DNA of 64,000 nucleotides from Aureibaculum marinum (GCF_003813905.1 NZ_RPFJ01000002.1:434001-498000), one strand, 5' to 3'. Shown: positions 46,403 through 56,681, numbered from the stretch's first letter. The notes: generated by a model not told the origin, from the letters alone. Program-made: numbers and translations.

Positions 46403-48187
46403 ATGCAATATAAAATTATTGTATTCTTTTTTTTAATCTCTTCAATAGCTATTGCTCAAAATGCAAGTTTAGGAAATATGTATTTTGAACGAGGGGATTA
46501 TGTTCAAGCGGCATCAATATATAAGAAGTTGTATCAAAAAAATGATGTAAGACAAGATTATTTTAAACGATTACTTTCTTGCTATCAAAAAACTGAAAAC
46601 TTTGATGATGCCACAAAACTGTTAAACCTACATCTTAAAAAATACAGAAGACAGCACAATCTTTTGGTTGAAATTGGGTACAACCTAGAGCTTCAAAAGA
46701 AAAAAGAAGAAGCTATTACATATTATCAAAAAGCACTAGAAATTATAGAAAACGATCCTTTTCAAGGAAGTATTATTGGGCGTGCTTTTGAAGAAAATCA
46801 TCTTATAGATTATGCACTACAAGCTTACCAAAGAGCTATGAAATTAAATCCTAAATTAAATTTCGATATGAATGTTGCCTTCCTTTATGGAGAAAAGGCA
46901 GATGTAGAAAATATGTTTAATAGCTATCTAAATATGATAGAAAAAAACGAACAGTACTATTCAATAGTTCAACGATATACAGGTAGATTTATAACAGATG
47001 ATAGTGAATCTGAAAACAATAAACTTTTTAAAAAACTACTTTTAAAAAGATTACAACTAAACCCTAATAATGCATGGAATAAATTGCTCAGTTGGTTATA
47101 CATGCAAGAAAAAGAATACAATAAAGCATTAATTCAAGAAAAAGCAGTTTACCGAAGAAATGGTGAAGATTTATCAAGAATTGCCGATGTAGGTAACATC
47201 GCTTTTACAGCTAAAGACTACACCACTACCAATGCCGCGTTTAGTTATATTTTCGAAAACACACAAGACCATAGTATCATTTTAAATGCAGAATATTATC
47301 TATTAAATGTTGCAATAAAAACAGCATCTTCAAAAAAAGAAATTGAAAATATAGAACAAAAATTTGAAGAGTTATTTAATAAATATGGCTACAGCAATTC
47401 AACCCTAGATTTACAAATGGCCTATGCCGATTTTTTAACTTTCACAAAAGACAAACCCGAAAAAGCTATTGATATTTTAAAAGAAGCTTTAACACAGACT
47501 ACTTCTAATTACCAACATGGAGACATAAAATTAAAACTAGGAGATGTGTTGGTTTACTCCAATAAATTTAACCAAGCTTTGATAAATTACTCTCAAGTAC
47601 AAACAAGTTTAAAAAACAGTTCGTTAGCTCAAACAGCTCGTTTTAAAGTAGCTCAGACCTCTTATTTTAAAGGAGATTTTAAGTGGGCTTTATCACAACT
47701 TAAAGTTTTAAAAAAATCGACCTCACAATTAATAGCCAATGATGCCTTAAAATTGTATTTATTAATTTCCAATAATATTATCGGGGACACTTTACATACC
47801 TCTTTAAAAATGTATGCCAAAGCTGATGTATTAGCTTATCAAAATAAAACCGAAGCCGCTATTGACACTTTAAATTTAGTTTTAAAAAAATTTAAAGGAA
47901 GTATTATCGAAAATGAAGCATTATTTAAACAAGCTGAACTCTATACTAAAACAAATAAGTATACTTTAGCTGAAAATAATTATCTGAAAATAATTGAAAA
48001 TGATGCTACAGGTATTTTAGTAGACAATTGCTATTTTAATTTAGCAGAATTGTATAAAAATTATCTTGGCGACAATGATAAAGCCAAAGAAATGTATCAA
48101 AAGATTATTTTTGAATTCCCAAATAGTATATTTCTGGTAGAAGCCAGAAAAGAATTTAGAAAATTAAGAGGCGATATAATTAATTAA
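46403..48187 (+). CDS. Exported tetratricopeptide-repeat protein
   Basis: From this ATG the protein has 594 residues, with a signal peptide (MQYKIIVFFFLISSIAIAQ). The rest is almost entirely TPR-type helical hairpins, for example GNMYFERGDYVQAASIYKKL, KEEAITYYQKALEII, KAIDILKEAL and ENNYLKIIENDATGILVDN. It is probably a periplasmic scaffold for protein complexes. It starts a co-directional group with the DUF4286 gene, rsmA and mgtE (gaps of 41, 9 and -11 bases). The partner is unknown. Confidence 0.88.
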   Translation: MQYKIIVFFFLISSIAIAQNASLGNMYFERGDYVQAASIYKKLYQKNDVRQDYFKRLLSCYQKTENFDDATKLLNLHLKKYRRQHNLLVEIGYNLELQKKKEEAITYYQKALEIIENDPFQGSIIGRAFEENHLIDYALQAYQRAMKLNPKLNFDMNVAFLYGEKADVENMFNSYLNMIEKNEQYYSIVQRYTGRFITDDSESENNKLFKKLLLKRLQLNPNNAWNKLLSWLYMQEKEYNKALIQEKAVYRRNGEDLSRIADVGNIAFTAKDYTTTNAAFSYIFENTQDHSIILNAEYYLLNVAIKTASSKKEIENIEQKFEELFNKYGYSNSTLDLQMAYADFLTFTKDKPEKAIDILKEALTQTTSNYQHGDIKLKLGDVLVYSNKFNQALINYSQVQTSLKNSSLAQTARFKVAQTSYFKGDFKWALSQLKVLKKSTSQLIANDALKLYLLISNNIIGDTLHTSLKMYAKADVLAYQNKTEAAIDTLNLVLKKFKGSIIENEALFKQAELYTKTNKYTLAENNYLKIIENDATGILVDNCYFNLAELYKNYLGDNDKAKEMYQKIIFEFPNSIFLVEARKEFRKLRGDIIN

Positions 48188-48228
48188 AATTAATAAACCT
48201 TAAAACAGAATAAATTACAATATTAAAA

Positions 48229-48558
48229 ATGTACATATACAACGTAACTGTTAATATAGACGCTTCTGTTGAACAAGAATGGCTCAATTGGATGCAAAAC
48301 ACACATATTCCAGAAATGTTAGAAACAGGTAAATTTTTTGAAGCAAAAATGTGCCAAGTAATGGTAGAGGAAGATATGGGAGGCGTAACCTATTCCATAC
48401 AATACACAAGTAAAAACAAAGAAACTTTAGAAAAATATTACTCTGAAAATGCTGACGAATTAAGACAAAAAGCTTTAAAATCTTTTGGAGATAAGTTTGT
48501 CTCCTTCAGAACAGAATTAAAAGTAGTTAACCATGTAAAGAATTTTATAAAATCGTAA
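48229..48558 (+). CDS. DUF4286 family protein
   Basis: This 109-residue cytoplasmic protein begins MYIYNVTVNIDASVEQEWLN and has a ferredoxin-like dimeric alpha/beta-barrel character. DUF4286 proteins are widespread in Bacteroidetes, have no known function and often sit beside rsmA. Here rsmA starts 9 bases downstream. Confidence 0.85.
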   Translation: MYIYNVTVNIDASVEQEWLNWMQNTHIPEMLETGKFFEAKMCQVMVEEDMGGVTYSIQYTSKNKETLEKYYSENADELRQKALKSFGDKFVSFRTELKVVNHVKNFIKS

Positions 48559-48567
48559 AATGAATTA

Positions 48568-49344
48568 ATGTCAGTAAAAGCAAAAAAACATTTAGGTCAA
48601 CACTTTTTAAAAGATGAAAATATAGCGAAAAAAATCGCAGAGACTCTCACAGAAAAAAATTACGATACCGTATTAGAAATAGGCCCTGGAATGGGAGTAT
48701 TAACAAAGTATTTATTACAACAAAAGTATACAACTTATGTAATTGAAATTGACATAGAATCAGTAGCTTATTTAAAAAAACACTATCTTAATTTAACCGA
48801 AAGAATTATTTCAGAAGATTTTTTAAAAATAAATCTAAATACTATTTTTAATGATAAACAAATTGCTATTATTGGCAATTTTCCTTACAACATTTCCTCA
48901 CAAATTATTTTTAAAGCCATAGAAAACAGAAATAAAGTTCCTGAATTATGCGGTATGTTTCAAAAGGAAGTTGCTCAAAGAATTGCCGCCCAGCCAGGAA
49001 GTAAAAGTTTTGGAATTATTTCAGTTTTAACGCAAGCATTTTATGATGCAGAATATTTATTCACTGTACCTCCATCCGTTTTTATCCCACCTCCAAAGGT
49101 AGACTCAGGAGTTATTCGATTAATACGTAAAGAAAATTTCAATCTTTCTGTTGATGAAAAATTATTCTTTAAGGTTGTAAAAACTGCTTTCAATCAGCGT
49201 AGAAAAACTATTAGAAATAGTTTAAAAATTTTCAATTTATCAGATAAATTAAAAGAAGATACTATATTTGCCAAACGCCCCGAACAATTATCTGTTAAAG
49301 AGTTTATAAACCTTACTAAAAGCATAGCAAACGATGCCATTTGA
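48568..49344 (+). CDS. rsmA: 16S rRNA (adenine1518/1519-N6) dimethyltransferase
   Basis: This 258-residue enzyme (KsgA) dimethylates two adenines near the 3' end of 16S rRNA during 30S assembly. The SAM motif is [11 protein letters not shown] (about 36-46) and the catalytic motif is [10 protein letters not shown]. The family end [14 protein letters not shown] is present. Its last 11 bases overlap mgtE. Confidence 0.97.
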   Translation: MSVKAKKHLGQHFLKDENIAKKIAETLTEKNYDTVLEIGPGMGVLTKYLLQQKYTTYVIEIDIESVAYLKKHYLNLTERIISEDFLKINLNTIFNDKQIAIIGNFPYNISSQIIFKAIENRNKVPELCGMFQKEVAQRIAAQPGSKSFGIISVLTQAFYDAEYLFTVPPSVFIPPPKVDSGVIRLIRKENFNLSVDEKLFFKVVKTAFNQRRKTIRNSLKIFNLSDKLKEDTIFAKRPEQLSVKEFINLTKSIANDAI

Positions 49345-50683
49345 AATTACAGAACAATTAATAGAGCAAATTACTGGACTTATCTTAAACCAAGATGATG
49401 AAGCTCTTTTAAAACTGTTAGAAAATGAACATCATGCCGATATTGCAGAGGTTTTAGAAGACCTTAATCTCGAAGAAGCGACATATATAATTAAGTTACT
49501 TGACAGTGACTTAACCTCTGAAATTTTAATGGAAATGGATGAGGATGATCGTGAAAAAATATTACAAAATTTATCTGAAAAAGAAATTGCTAAAGAACTT
49601 GATGAATTAGATACTGATGATGCGGCAGATATGATAGCCGAATTACCAGAAGACCGTCAGCAAAAAGTAATTTCAAACATAGAAGATAAAGAGCATAAAG
49701 CTGACATCCAAGAGTTATTAAAATATGACGAAAATTCTGCTGGTGGATTAATGGCTAAAGAATTGGTTAAAGTATACGATAACTGGAATGTCTTAAAATG
49801 CGTTAGAGAAATGCGTGCACAAGCAGAATTTGTAACTCGTGTACATTCTATTTATGTGGTTAATGAAAACAATCAATTGGAAGGGAGGTTATCTTTAAAA
49901 GATTTATTAACTACTTCAACAAAAACTCCAATTTCTGAAGTTTATATTCCAAAAGTAGATTATGTAAATGTACATGATAGTGCCGAAGATGTAGCTCGTG
50001 TAATGCAAAAATATGATTTGGAAGCCATTCCTGTCGTAGACGATAATATGCATTTATTAGGAAGAATTACAATTGATGACATTGTTGATGTTATTAAAGA
50101 AGAAGCTGATAAAGATTATCAAATGGCGGCTGGTATATCTCAAGATATTGAAGCTGATGATACCCTTTGGCAACACTCAAGAGCGAGACTCCCTTGGCTA
50201 TTTTTAGGCTTGTTTGGTGGTGTTGGAGCAGCTGCCATAATGGGAGGCTTTGAAGAAATGATAAACAAACATGCCGTTTTATTCTTTTTTACTCCACTAA
50301 TTGGAGCTATGGCTGGAAATGTAGGAGTACAAGCTTCGGCAATTATCGTTCAAAGTATTGCCAATAGCGATTTAAAAGGAAGTATAGCAAATAGACTATT
50401 TAAAGAATTTTCTTTGGCTATGGTAAACGGACTGGCATTATCTATTATATTGTTTAGTTTTACTTGGTTTTGGAAAAAAGAAATATTAACATCATTAGCC
50501 ATATCTATCTCGTTATTTGTAGTAATTATAGTTGCCGGAATCATAGGTACATTTATTCCATTATTTCTTCACAAACAAAAAATAGATCCTGCAATTGCCA
50601 CAGGTCCATTTATTACCACAAGCAATGATATTTTTGGAATTCTAATTTACTTTTCAATTGCCAAAATGCTTTTGGGCATTTAA
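49334..50683 (+). CDS. mgtE: Magnesium transporter MgtE
   Basis: This 449-residue Mg2+ channel has an acidic N-terminal superhelical domain (about 1-130) and a CBS pair (about 135-255) that senses Mg2+. Five transmembrane helices (about 285-449) form the pore. The pore-region motif [14 protein letters not shown] and the Asp of [17 protein letters not shown] are present. The start overlaps rsmA by 11 bases. Confidence 0.96.
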   Translation: MPFEITEQLIEQITGLILNQDDEALLKLLENEHHADIAEVLEDLNLEEATYIIKLLDSDLTSEILMEMDEDDREKILQNLSEKEIAKELDELDTDDAADMIAELPEDRQQKVISNIEDKEHKADIQELLKYDENSAGGLMAKELVKVYDNWNVLKCVREMRAQAEFVTRVHSIYVVNENNQLEGRLSLKDLLTTSTKTPISEVYIPKVDYVNVHDSAEDVARVMQKYDLEAIPVVDDNMHLLGRITIDDIVDVIKEEADKDYQMAAGISQDIEADDTLWQHSRARLPWLFLGLFGGVGAAAIMGGFEEMINKHAVLFFFTPLIGAMAGNVGVQASAIIVQSIANSDLKGSIANRLFKEFSLAMVNGLALSIILFSFTWFWKKEILTSLAISISLFVVIIVAGIIGTFIPLFLHKQKIDPAIATGPFITTSNDIFGILIYFSIAKMLLGI

Positions 50684-50685
50684 CT

Positions 50686-50895
50686 CTAATTAGTAAACAA
50701 ATCAAATATATTACTTAACGCACTAGTTTTTGCTTTATAAAATTCGGTATACGAACATTTTTCGCATGTTACTGAGGTATATTTCTGATTTTGAACATCG
50801 AATATTTTACTTAAGGTACCTCCTGTACCTCGCAGTTGACCAATTTTATACGTCTTATTATTACATTTAGGGCATGTATATTTTAAATTTTGCAT
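50686..50895 (-). CDS. Zinc-ribbon nucleic-acid-binding-type small protein
   Basis: This 69-residue protein has two CxxC knuckles, CPKCNNKTY at about residues 9-17 and CEKCSYTEFYK at about 44-54, spaced as in the predicted Zn-ribbon nucleic-acid-binding family (COG3478-like). It ends NIFDLFTN. The role is unknown. It is convergent with mgtE, only 2 bases between stops. Confidence 0.85.
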   Translation of the reverse strand: MQNLKYTCPKCNNKTYKIGQLRGTGGTLSKIFDVQNQKYTSVTCEKCSYTEFYKAKTSALSNIFDLFTN

Positions 50896-50989
50896 TATTT
50901 TTTTAGTTTTGTTTTAATATATAAATATTAGTAGTAAAAAATAACAAAATGTTACAACAATCAACGCTCTTCACTATTAATATTTTACC

Positions 50990-50997
50990 TATTTTTG
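50990..50997 (+). promoter_or_regulatory. Candidate -7 element for glnS
   Basis: TATTTTTG matches TAnnTTTG, 24 bases before the chosen glnS start. It overlaps an earlier in-frame ATG at 50995, which is therefore unlikely to be used. Confidence 0.42.
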
Positions 50998-51021
50998 TAC
51001 GCTATTCCAAACAAATTATTA

Positions 51022-52710
51022 ATGTCTGAAGAAAAAAAATCACTTAACTTTTTAGAGCAAATTATAGAAGAGGATTTGGCAAATGGTCTTAGTAGAGACA
51101 AATTGCGTTTTCGATTTCCACCAGAACCAAATGGATATTTACACATTGGTCATGCGGCATCAATTTGCTTAAATTTTGGATTGGGATTAAAATATAATGC
51201 CCCAGTTAATTTACGTTTTGATGATACCAATCCTGCTAAAGAAGAACAAGAATATGTAGATGCCATTAAGAAAGACATCCAATGGCTAGGGTTTAAATGG
51301 GCAAATGAATTATACTCATCTGATTATTTTCAACAATTATATGATTGGGCTATTCAGTTAATAAAAAAAGGATTAGCTTATGTAGACGACCAATCCTCTT
51401 CTGAAATTGCAGCCCAAAAAGGAACTCCTACCGAAGCAGGTACTAATAGTCCGAATAGAGATCGGTCTATTGAAGAAAATTTGGAACTGTTTGAAAAAAT
51501 GAAGAATGGAGAATTTCCTGAAGGTTCTCATGTACTACGTGCTAAAATAGATATGGCATCGCCAAATATGCACATGAGAGATCCAATTTTATATCGTATT
51601 CTCAATAAAGAACATCATAGAACTGGAAATACCTGGAACATATACCCTATGTACGATTGGACTCATGGAGAATCTGATTATATTGAACAAATTTCACACT
51701 CAATATGCACATTAGAATTTAAGAGTCACCGTGAATTATATGATTGGTATTTAGATCAAGTATATTCTGGTAAAGACTTACGTCCAAAACAACGTGAATT
51801 TGCACGCCGTAATTTGAGCTATACAGTAATGAGTAAGCGAAAGCTATTACAACTGGTAGAAGAAGGATATGTAAATGGCTGGGACGACCCAAGAATGCCT
51901 ACAATTTCTGGATTGCGAAGAAGAGGTTATACTCCTAAATCAATCATAAAATTTAGTGAAGTTGCAGGAATTTCAAAGCGTGATAATGTTACTGATGTTG
52001 CCTTATTAGAGTTTTGTATTAAAGATGATTTAAATAAAACTGCACCGCGTGTTATGGCAGTTTTAAATCCTGTAAAATTGGTTATAACTAACTTTCCTGA
52101 AGGTAAAGAAGAATGGTTAGAAGCAGAAAACAATCCTGAAGATGAAAATGCAGGCTCTAGAAAAGTTCCTTTTTCAAGAGAAATTTACATTGAAAAAGAA
52201 GATTTTAGAGAAGAGGCCAATAAAAAATTCTTTCGATTAAAATTAGGTAAAGAAGTACGATTAAAAAATGCTTATATTATTAAGGCTGAATCTGTTATAA
52301 AAGATGAAAATGGTGAAATAACCGAAATACATTGTACTTATGATCCTTTAAGCAGAAGCGGTAGTGGTACAGAAGAGAGCAAACGTAAAATTAAAGGTAC
52401 TTTACATTGGGTTTCTATAGCACATGCTGTGAAAGCTGAAGTACGTTTATACGACAGATTATTTAGCGATGAAGCTCCTGACAATCATAAAGACAAAGAT
52501 TTTAAAGAATTTATAAACCCAAATTCTTTAGAAATAATTGATAATGCCTATGTAGAACCAAGTCTTAAAGAAGCTAACATTGGAGATAAATTCCAGTTTC
52601 AACGCTTAGGTTATTTCTGTGTTGATACAGATAGCTCCACTGAAAATTTAGTCTTTAACAGAACGGTACCTTTACGAGATAGCTGGGCAAAAATTGAGAA
52701 AAAAAACTAA
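51022..52710 (+). CDS. glnS: Glutamine--tRNA ligase
   Basis: This 562-residue class I synthetase starts [26 protein letters not shown]-type motif [12 protein letters not shown] (about 35-46) and KMSKS-type [10 protein letters not shown] are present, followed by the two C-terminal anticodon-binding beta-barrels. It charges tRNA-Gln directly. The polyprenyl synthase gene follows after 15 bases. Confidence 0.97.
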   Translation: MSEEKKSLNFLEQIIEEDLANGLSRDKLRFRFPPEPNGYLHIGHAASICLNFGLGLKYNAPVNLRFDDTNPAKEEQEYVDAIKKDIQWLGFKWANELYSSDYFQQLYDWAIQLIKKGLAYVDDQSSSEIAAQKGTPTEAGTNSPNRDRSIEENLELFEKMKNGEFPEGSHVLRAKIDMASPNMHMRDPILYRILNKEHHRTGNTWNIYPMYDWTHGESDYIEQISHSICTLEFKSHRELYDWYLDQVYSGKDLRPKQREFARRNLSYTVMSKRKLLQLVEEGYVNGWDDPRMPTISGLRRRGYTPKSIIKFSEVAGISKRDNVTDVALLEFCIKDDLNKTAPRVMAVLNPVKLVITNFPEGKEEWLEAENNPEDENAGSRKVPFSREIYIEKEDFREEANKKFFRLKLGKEVRLKNAYIIKAESVIKDENGEITEIHCTYDPLSRSGSGTEESKRKIKGTLHWVSIAHAVKAEVRLYDRLFSDEAPDNHKDKDFKEFINPNSLEIIDNAYVEPSLKEANIGDKFQFQRLGYFCVDTDSSTENLVFNRTVPLRDSWAKIEKKN

Positions 52711-52725
52711 GACTTTACATCTATT

Positions 52726-53703
52726 TTGAAAATAGTAGAACGAATAAAACTTCCAATAAAATCAGAAATGGAATTCTTTGAACAAAAATTCAAAGCTTCT
52801 ATGATTTCTAATGTTCCATTATTAAACAGAATAACCCATTTTATAATCCGCCGAAAAGGGAAACAAATGCGTCCTATGTTTGTATTCTTAGTTGCAAAAA
52901 TGGTTTCAGGAGGTAAAGTTAATGATCGCACTTACCGTGGAGCTTCTTGTATTGAGCTAATACACACAGCAACTTTAGTTCATGATGATGTTGTTGATGA
53001 TAGTAATCGACGTCGAGGATTTTTCTCTATAAATGCATTATGGAAAAATAAAATTGCCGTTTTAGTTGGTGATTTTTTACTTTCTAAAGGAGTTTTGCTT
53101 TCAATAGATCATAGTGATTTTGACATTTTAAAACTCATTTCTGTAGCAGTACGTGAAATGAGTGAAGGTGAATTATTACAGATAGAAAAAGCAAGAAAAT
53201 TAGACATTACTGAAGAAGTTTATTTTGAAATTATTCGTCAAAAAACAGCAACATTAATTGCTGCTTGTTGTGGTATTGGTGCTGCCTCTGTAAATTCGAC
53301 ACAAGAAGAAGTTGAAAAAATGAGAAAATTTGGAGAATACATAGGCATCGCATTTCAAATAAAAGATGATCTTTTTGATTATTCAGATGGTAAAATTGGT
53401 AAACCCACAGGTATTGACATTAAAGAACGCAAAATGACATTACCTTTAATTTACACACTAAATAACTGCTCTGAGAAAAATAAGAAATGGCTTATCAATT
53501 CGATAAAGAATAAAAATAAAGATAAAAATCGTGTAAATCAGATTATTGATTTTGTTAAAGATAATGGCGGCATTGAATATACTATTGAAAAAATGCAAAC
53601 CTACCACGACAAGGCAATGACCATCTTAAACTCTTATCCTGATTCTGCTTATAAAAATTCATTAACAGAAATGGTTAACTATGTTATTAAGAGAAAAATT
53701 TAA
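52726..53703 (+). CDS. Long-chain polyprenyl diphosphate synthase
   Basis: This 325-residue enzyme has the two aspartate-rich motifs, LVHDDVVDDSNRRRG (first DDxxD) and FQIKDDLFDYSDG (second DDxxD), and the RRKGKQMRP segment. It builds all-trans polyprenyl diphosphate for menaquinone. The start appears to be TTG at 52726 (KIVERIKLPIKSEMEFF), which preserves the conserved N-terminus. No ATG suits as well. It is 15 bases after glnS and co-directional. Confidence 0.93.
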   Translation: MKIVERIKLPIKSEMEFFEQKFKASMISNVPLLNRITHFIIRRKGKQMRPMFVFLVAKMVSGGKVNDRTYRGASCIELIHTATLVHDDVVDDSNRRRGFFSINALWKNKIAVLVGDFLLSKGVLLSIDHSDFDILKLISVAVREMSEGELLQIEKARKLDITEEVYFEIIRQKTATLIAACCGIGAASVNSTQEEVEKMRKFGEYIGIAFQIKDDLFDYSDGKIGKPTGIDIKERKMTLPLIYTLNNCSEKNKKWLINSIKNKNKDKNRVNQIIDFVKDNGGIEYTIEKMQTYHDKAMTILNSYPDSAYKNSLTEMVNYVIKRKI

Positions 53704-53739
53704 TAAAAAGAAACTTAAATTTTAAAGGTAATTCTATTC

Positions 53740-54255
53740 TCAAACACCTTCATTTACATTACTTACAAAAAGTTGCCACCTTTTTTGCCTATGTTCATAA
53801 AAAGATTTAGCCCAATAGGAGACAAAGCTAGTAAGTATACCTGCATACAACTCAATTTTATCAGTATATCTAATTCTATTCTCATCAATTTTTTCAATAA
53901 AAATTTTATGATTCCATAGTTTAACAATAGCATCATTTTCTTTTGTTACTATGGTAAACTTTTTTGAATCAATTTTAGAAAATGTAATAGTGTGAATTCC
54001 TCCAAAAGGAATAAATCCATACAACAACATTTTAGTTTTTACAGACAGCCCTTCTTTCCAATAAGTTGGAAATTTAATAGTAATAGGTTTAAATTTTACT
54101 TTGCCTTTACAGATAAATTCAAGGAGAGCACTTTTTTGAACCTCATGCCATGCTTCATTAATATTTATATGGAACACAGAAGAAACTATTAAGTTTCTGG
54201 CTGTTATTTTATTTCCTCTATAATTAATTTTAACCTTTTCAATTTTTGAATCCAT
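53740..54255 (-). CDS. Hypothetical SRPBCC-like protein downstream of sigZ
   Basis: From this ATG (MDSKIEKVKINYRGN) the protein has 171 residues. Longer starts up to 54291 would overlap sigZ. The pattern of alternating strands with HININEAWHEVQKSALLEF early on and TDKIELYAGILTSFVSYWAKSFYEHRQKRW late suggests a START/SRPBCC lipid-binding-like fold. No signal or membrane helix is present. It lies 13 bases downstream of sigZ, so is likely co-transcribed. The function is unknown. Confidence 0.72.
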   Translation of the reverse strand: MDSKIEKVKINYRGNKITARNLIVSSVFHININEAWHEVQKSALLEFICKGKVKFKPITIKFPTYWKEGLSVKTKMLLYGFIPFGGIHTITFSKIDSKKFTIVTKENDAIVKLWNHKIFIEKIDENRIRYTDKIELYAGILTSFVSYWAKSFYEHRQKRWQLFVSNVNEGV

Positions 54256-54268
54256 ACCATTATTAAAC

Positions 54269-54853
54269 TCAATTATAACCGTCATAACCACAGACTTTAC
54301 AATCTTCTTTACTTTTAAGTTCTCCTACTAATTTACCTTTTTCGTTCAACTCATACCCACAACAATCCATAAATCCTTGAGTAATCATTTTTCTTGCACG
54401 TTGTACTTGCGATTTTACTGTGGACAATGGTAGGTTTAAAATTTTTGAAATTTCTTGTTGTTTATATCCTTGTATATCTGCCATAAATAATGGCGTTCTG
54501 TACTTTTTGTCTAAATTCTTTAAAATTCCATGTAAACAATCTTGTTCAGAGTGTTCGTAAAAATTTACAGAATAATTAGCTACATCTTCAATATCTTTTT
54601 CTGCAATTTTATTATCTGCTATTACTTTATTTTTTTTACTAGTTCTAAAATAATCTAAAACTGTATTATTTGCTACTGTAAATAACCAAGACTTTAACTT
54701 TGTAATATCAGTTACATCAGAAACTTTAGTATGTACTTTTATAAAAACTTCTTGTAACAAATCATCCGTAATAATTTTATCATTGGTTTTTGACAAAATA
54801 AAACGTCTGACATCATCAGAATAGGTATTCCAAATAAGTTTTGTATTCCTCAT
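54269..54853 (-). CDS. sigZ: RNA polymerase sigma factor SigZ (ECF-like)
   Basis: This 194-residue sigma factor has region 2 at about residues 8-85 (DDVRRFILSKTNDKIITDDL, KLKSWLFTVANNTVLDYFR). Region 4 is at about 105-165 (FMADIQGYKQQEISKILNLPLSTVKSQVQRARKM as separate helices). A Cys-bearing tail follows, with DCCGYELNEKGKLVGE and the final DCKVCGYDGYN, typical of SigZ. The Cys tail may bind metal or sense thiol state. No anti-sigma gene is adjacent. Directly upstream in the same orientation is a gene for a metallothionein-like peptide, and a SRPBCC-like gene follows. Confidence 0.9.
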   Translation of the reverse strand: MRNTKLIWNTYSDDVRRFILSKTNDKIITDDLLQEVFIKVHTKVSDVTDITKLKSWLFTVANNTVLDYFRTSKKNKVIADNKIAEKDIEDVANYSVNFYEHSEQDCLHGILKNLDKKYRTPLFMADIQGYKQQEISKILNLPLSTVKSQVQRARKMITQGFMDCCGYELNEKGKLVGELKSKEDCKVCGYDGYN

Positions 54854-54875
54854 CTTTTAAATTTTGTACTCTAAA

Positions 54876-54902
54876 ATAACACCTCCTAAAAGGAGGTGTT
54901 AT
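54876..54902 (-). terminator. Hairpin between the Cys-rich peptide gene and sigZ
   Basis: A perfect 12-bp stem (ATAACACCTCCT and its complement) with a 3-base loop is followed on the minus strand by a short T-rich stretch. It could terminate or attenuate the Cys-rich peptide transcript before sigZ. The U-run is short, so read-through is likely. Confidence 0.65.
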
Positions 54903-54911
54903 AATTTTTAA

Positions 54912-55013
54912 TTAACAATTACATCCTGAACAAGTGCAATTTTCGCAAGTACAATTTGCACATATTCCGTCTTTACATCCTTCGCAAGTGCAGTTGCATT
55001 CTTTATTTCTCAT
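54912..55013 (-). CDS. Metallothionein-like Cys-rich peptide
   Basis: This 33-residue frame has 11 cysteines at positions 6, 8, 10, 13, 18, 21, 23, 26, 28, 31 and 33, in repeated CxC and CTCExC patterns (CTCEGC, CTCENC, CTCSGC). It has no aromatic residues apart from none at all, no His, and no signal peptide. Such composition is characteristic of cytoplasmic metal-sequestering peptides, though it is shorter than known bacterial SmtA/BmtA types and not recognisably homologous. It is 58 bases upstream of sigZ, same strand, with a hairpin between. The internal CTCExC repetition and the codon conservation of Cys argue against chance. Confidence 0.72.
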   Translation of the reverse strand: MRNKECNCTCEGCKDGICANCTCENCTCSGCNC

Positions 55014-55108
55014 AATTCTAAATTTTAAGATTAATACTACACAAAATCGCTTAACGCAGATTATGCTTTTACAAGTATTAGACGAAAAAAATTAAATAAA
55101 GATGCATT

Positions 55109-56635
55109 TTAGACAAGTTTTTTTGAATTGGACATTTCTAAAAGTTCATCCATAAATTTTCTACTATTGAATAATCGAGGTACTTTATGTTGGCCACCTA
55201 ATTTATTATTTTTCTTTAACCAATTGTAAAACAATCCAGATTTAGCTTTATGAATTTTTGGCATTTCTAAGGTCATATCATTATAACGTTTAGCTTCGTA
55301 ATCAGAATTTATGGCTTTTAAAGAATTGTCTAGCAATTCAGTAAAATATCCCATACTTTCAGGTGCTTTTTTAAACTCTATCATCCATTCGTGCGAACCT
55401 TTCTTTTTTCCTTCCATAAAAATGGGAGCCACAGTATAATCAACAATAACAGAATCCGTCTTTTTACATACTCTTTTCAATGCTTCTTCAGCATTTTCTA
55501 CGATAAGTTCTTCTCCAAAAACATTAATAAAATTCTTGGTTCTACCGGTAATTCGAATCCTAAATGGATCAAGAGAAACAAACTTAACAGTATCTCCAAT
55601 CAGATATCTCCATAACCCTGCATTGGTTGTAATTACAATAGCATAATTTACATTAAGTTTTACTTCTTCTAAAGGAATAGCTATAGAGTCTTCTCCATTA
55701 AATTCTGTCATTGGTATAAATTCATAGAAAATGCCATAATCTAACATCAATAATAAATCTTGTGAATTATTAGAATCTTGTATTGCAAAAAAACCTTCAG
55801 AAGCATTATAAGTCTCGTAATATCTAAAATCTTTTTTAGGAATTATTTTTTTAAACTGTTCTCTATAAGGATTAAAATTTACTCCTCCGTGAAAGTATAC
55901 TTCCAAGTTGGGCCAAACCTCTAAAATATTATCTTTTCCTGTTTTTTCTAAAACTGCATTTAACAACACCAACATCCAAGAAGGCACACCTACTAAACTG
56001 GTAATATTTTCGTTAATAGTCTCATTAACAATGGCATCCATTTTTGTTTCCCATTCACTCATTAGAGCTACTTCTGATTTTGGAGAAGAACTAAAATCTG
56101 CCCAAAAAGGCATATTTTCAATAATTATAGCAGATAAATCTCCAAAATAAGAATTATTATCTTCGTAAATAGCACTACTTCCTCCTAAACGCAATCCTCG
56201 ACCATTAAACAACCCTGCATCTTCATTATTATTAATATACAACGCTAGCATATCCTTACCAGCTTTTAAATGGCAATATTCTAAAGCCTCATTACTTACT
56301 GGTATAAACTTACTTTTTGAATTGGTAGTTCCACTAGATTTTGCAAACCATTGGATATGGGTTGGCCAAAATAGATTTTGCTCACCTCTTCTAGCTCGTT
56401 CAACTAAGGGCTCAATAGACTCATATTTTTGAATAGGTACATTCTCTCTAAAAGTCTGATAATTATAAATTGAACTAAAATTATATTTTTTGCCAACCTC
56501 GGTATTCTTGGCAGTTTCAACCAAGCGTATTAACAGCTCATGCTGAACATCAATTGGATATTTTAGAAATAATTCCATTTGATGTTTTCTCTTTTTTAAA
56601 AACCAAGAAATAACCGTATTAAATAATGGTAACAT
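55109..56635 (-). CDS. GH3 auxin-responsive-promoter family protein (acyl-adenylate-forming)
   Basis: This 508-residue protein resembles plant GH3 enzymes, which belong to the ANL adenylating superfamily. The ATP-binding motif is FAKSSGTTNSKSKFIPVS (about 100-117), with FHGGVNFNPYREQF, YYETYNASEGFFAIQD and GRTKNFINVFGEELIVENA further on. In bacteria the substrate is unknown; it probably conjugates a carboxylate to an amine. It is divergent from purE. No pathway partner is visible nearby. Confidence 0.9.
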   Translation of the reverse strand: MLPLFNTVISWFLKKRKHQMELFLKYPIDVQHELLIRLVETAKNTEVGKKYNFSSIYNYQTFRENVPIQKYESIEPLVERARRGEQNLFWPTHIQWFAKSSGTTNSKSKFIPVSNEALEYCHLKAGKDMLALYINNNEDAGLFNGRGLRLGGSSAIYEDNNSYFGDLSAIIIENMPFWADFSSSPKSEVALMSEWETKMDAIVNETINENITSLVGVPSWMLVLLNAVLEKTGKDNILEVWPNLEVYFHGGVNFNPYREQFKKIIPKKDFRYYETYNASEGFFAIQDSNNSQDLLLMLDYGIFYEFIPMTEFNGEDSIAIPLEEVKLNVNYAIVITTNAGLWRYLIGDTVKFVSLDPFRIRITGRTKNFINVFGEELIVENAEEALKRVCKKTDSVIVDYTVAPIFMEGKKKGSHEWMIEFKKAPESMGYFTELLDNSLKAINSDYEAKRYNDMTLEMPKIHKAKSGLFYNWLKKNNKLGGQHKVPRLFNSRKFMDELLEMSNSKKLV

Positions 56636-56649
56636 TTTCTAAATTTCTA

Positions 56650-56681
56650 TTTGAAGTTTACTCTCTATAACACTATCTTTG
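56650..56681 (+). promoter_or_regulatory. Predicted promoter for purE
   Basis: TTTG (56650-56653), 20 bases, then TATCTTTG (56674-56681) matches the Bacteroidetes consensus exactly. The leader before purE (56734) would be about 45 bases. Confidence 0.6.

Noticed and set aside
55077-55084. CGTCTAAT on the minus strand as an ECF sigma -10 box
   Set aside because: Plausible as a -10, but no AAC-type -35 lies at the usual distance, so it is mentioned only within the SigZ finding.
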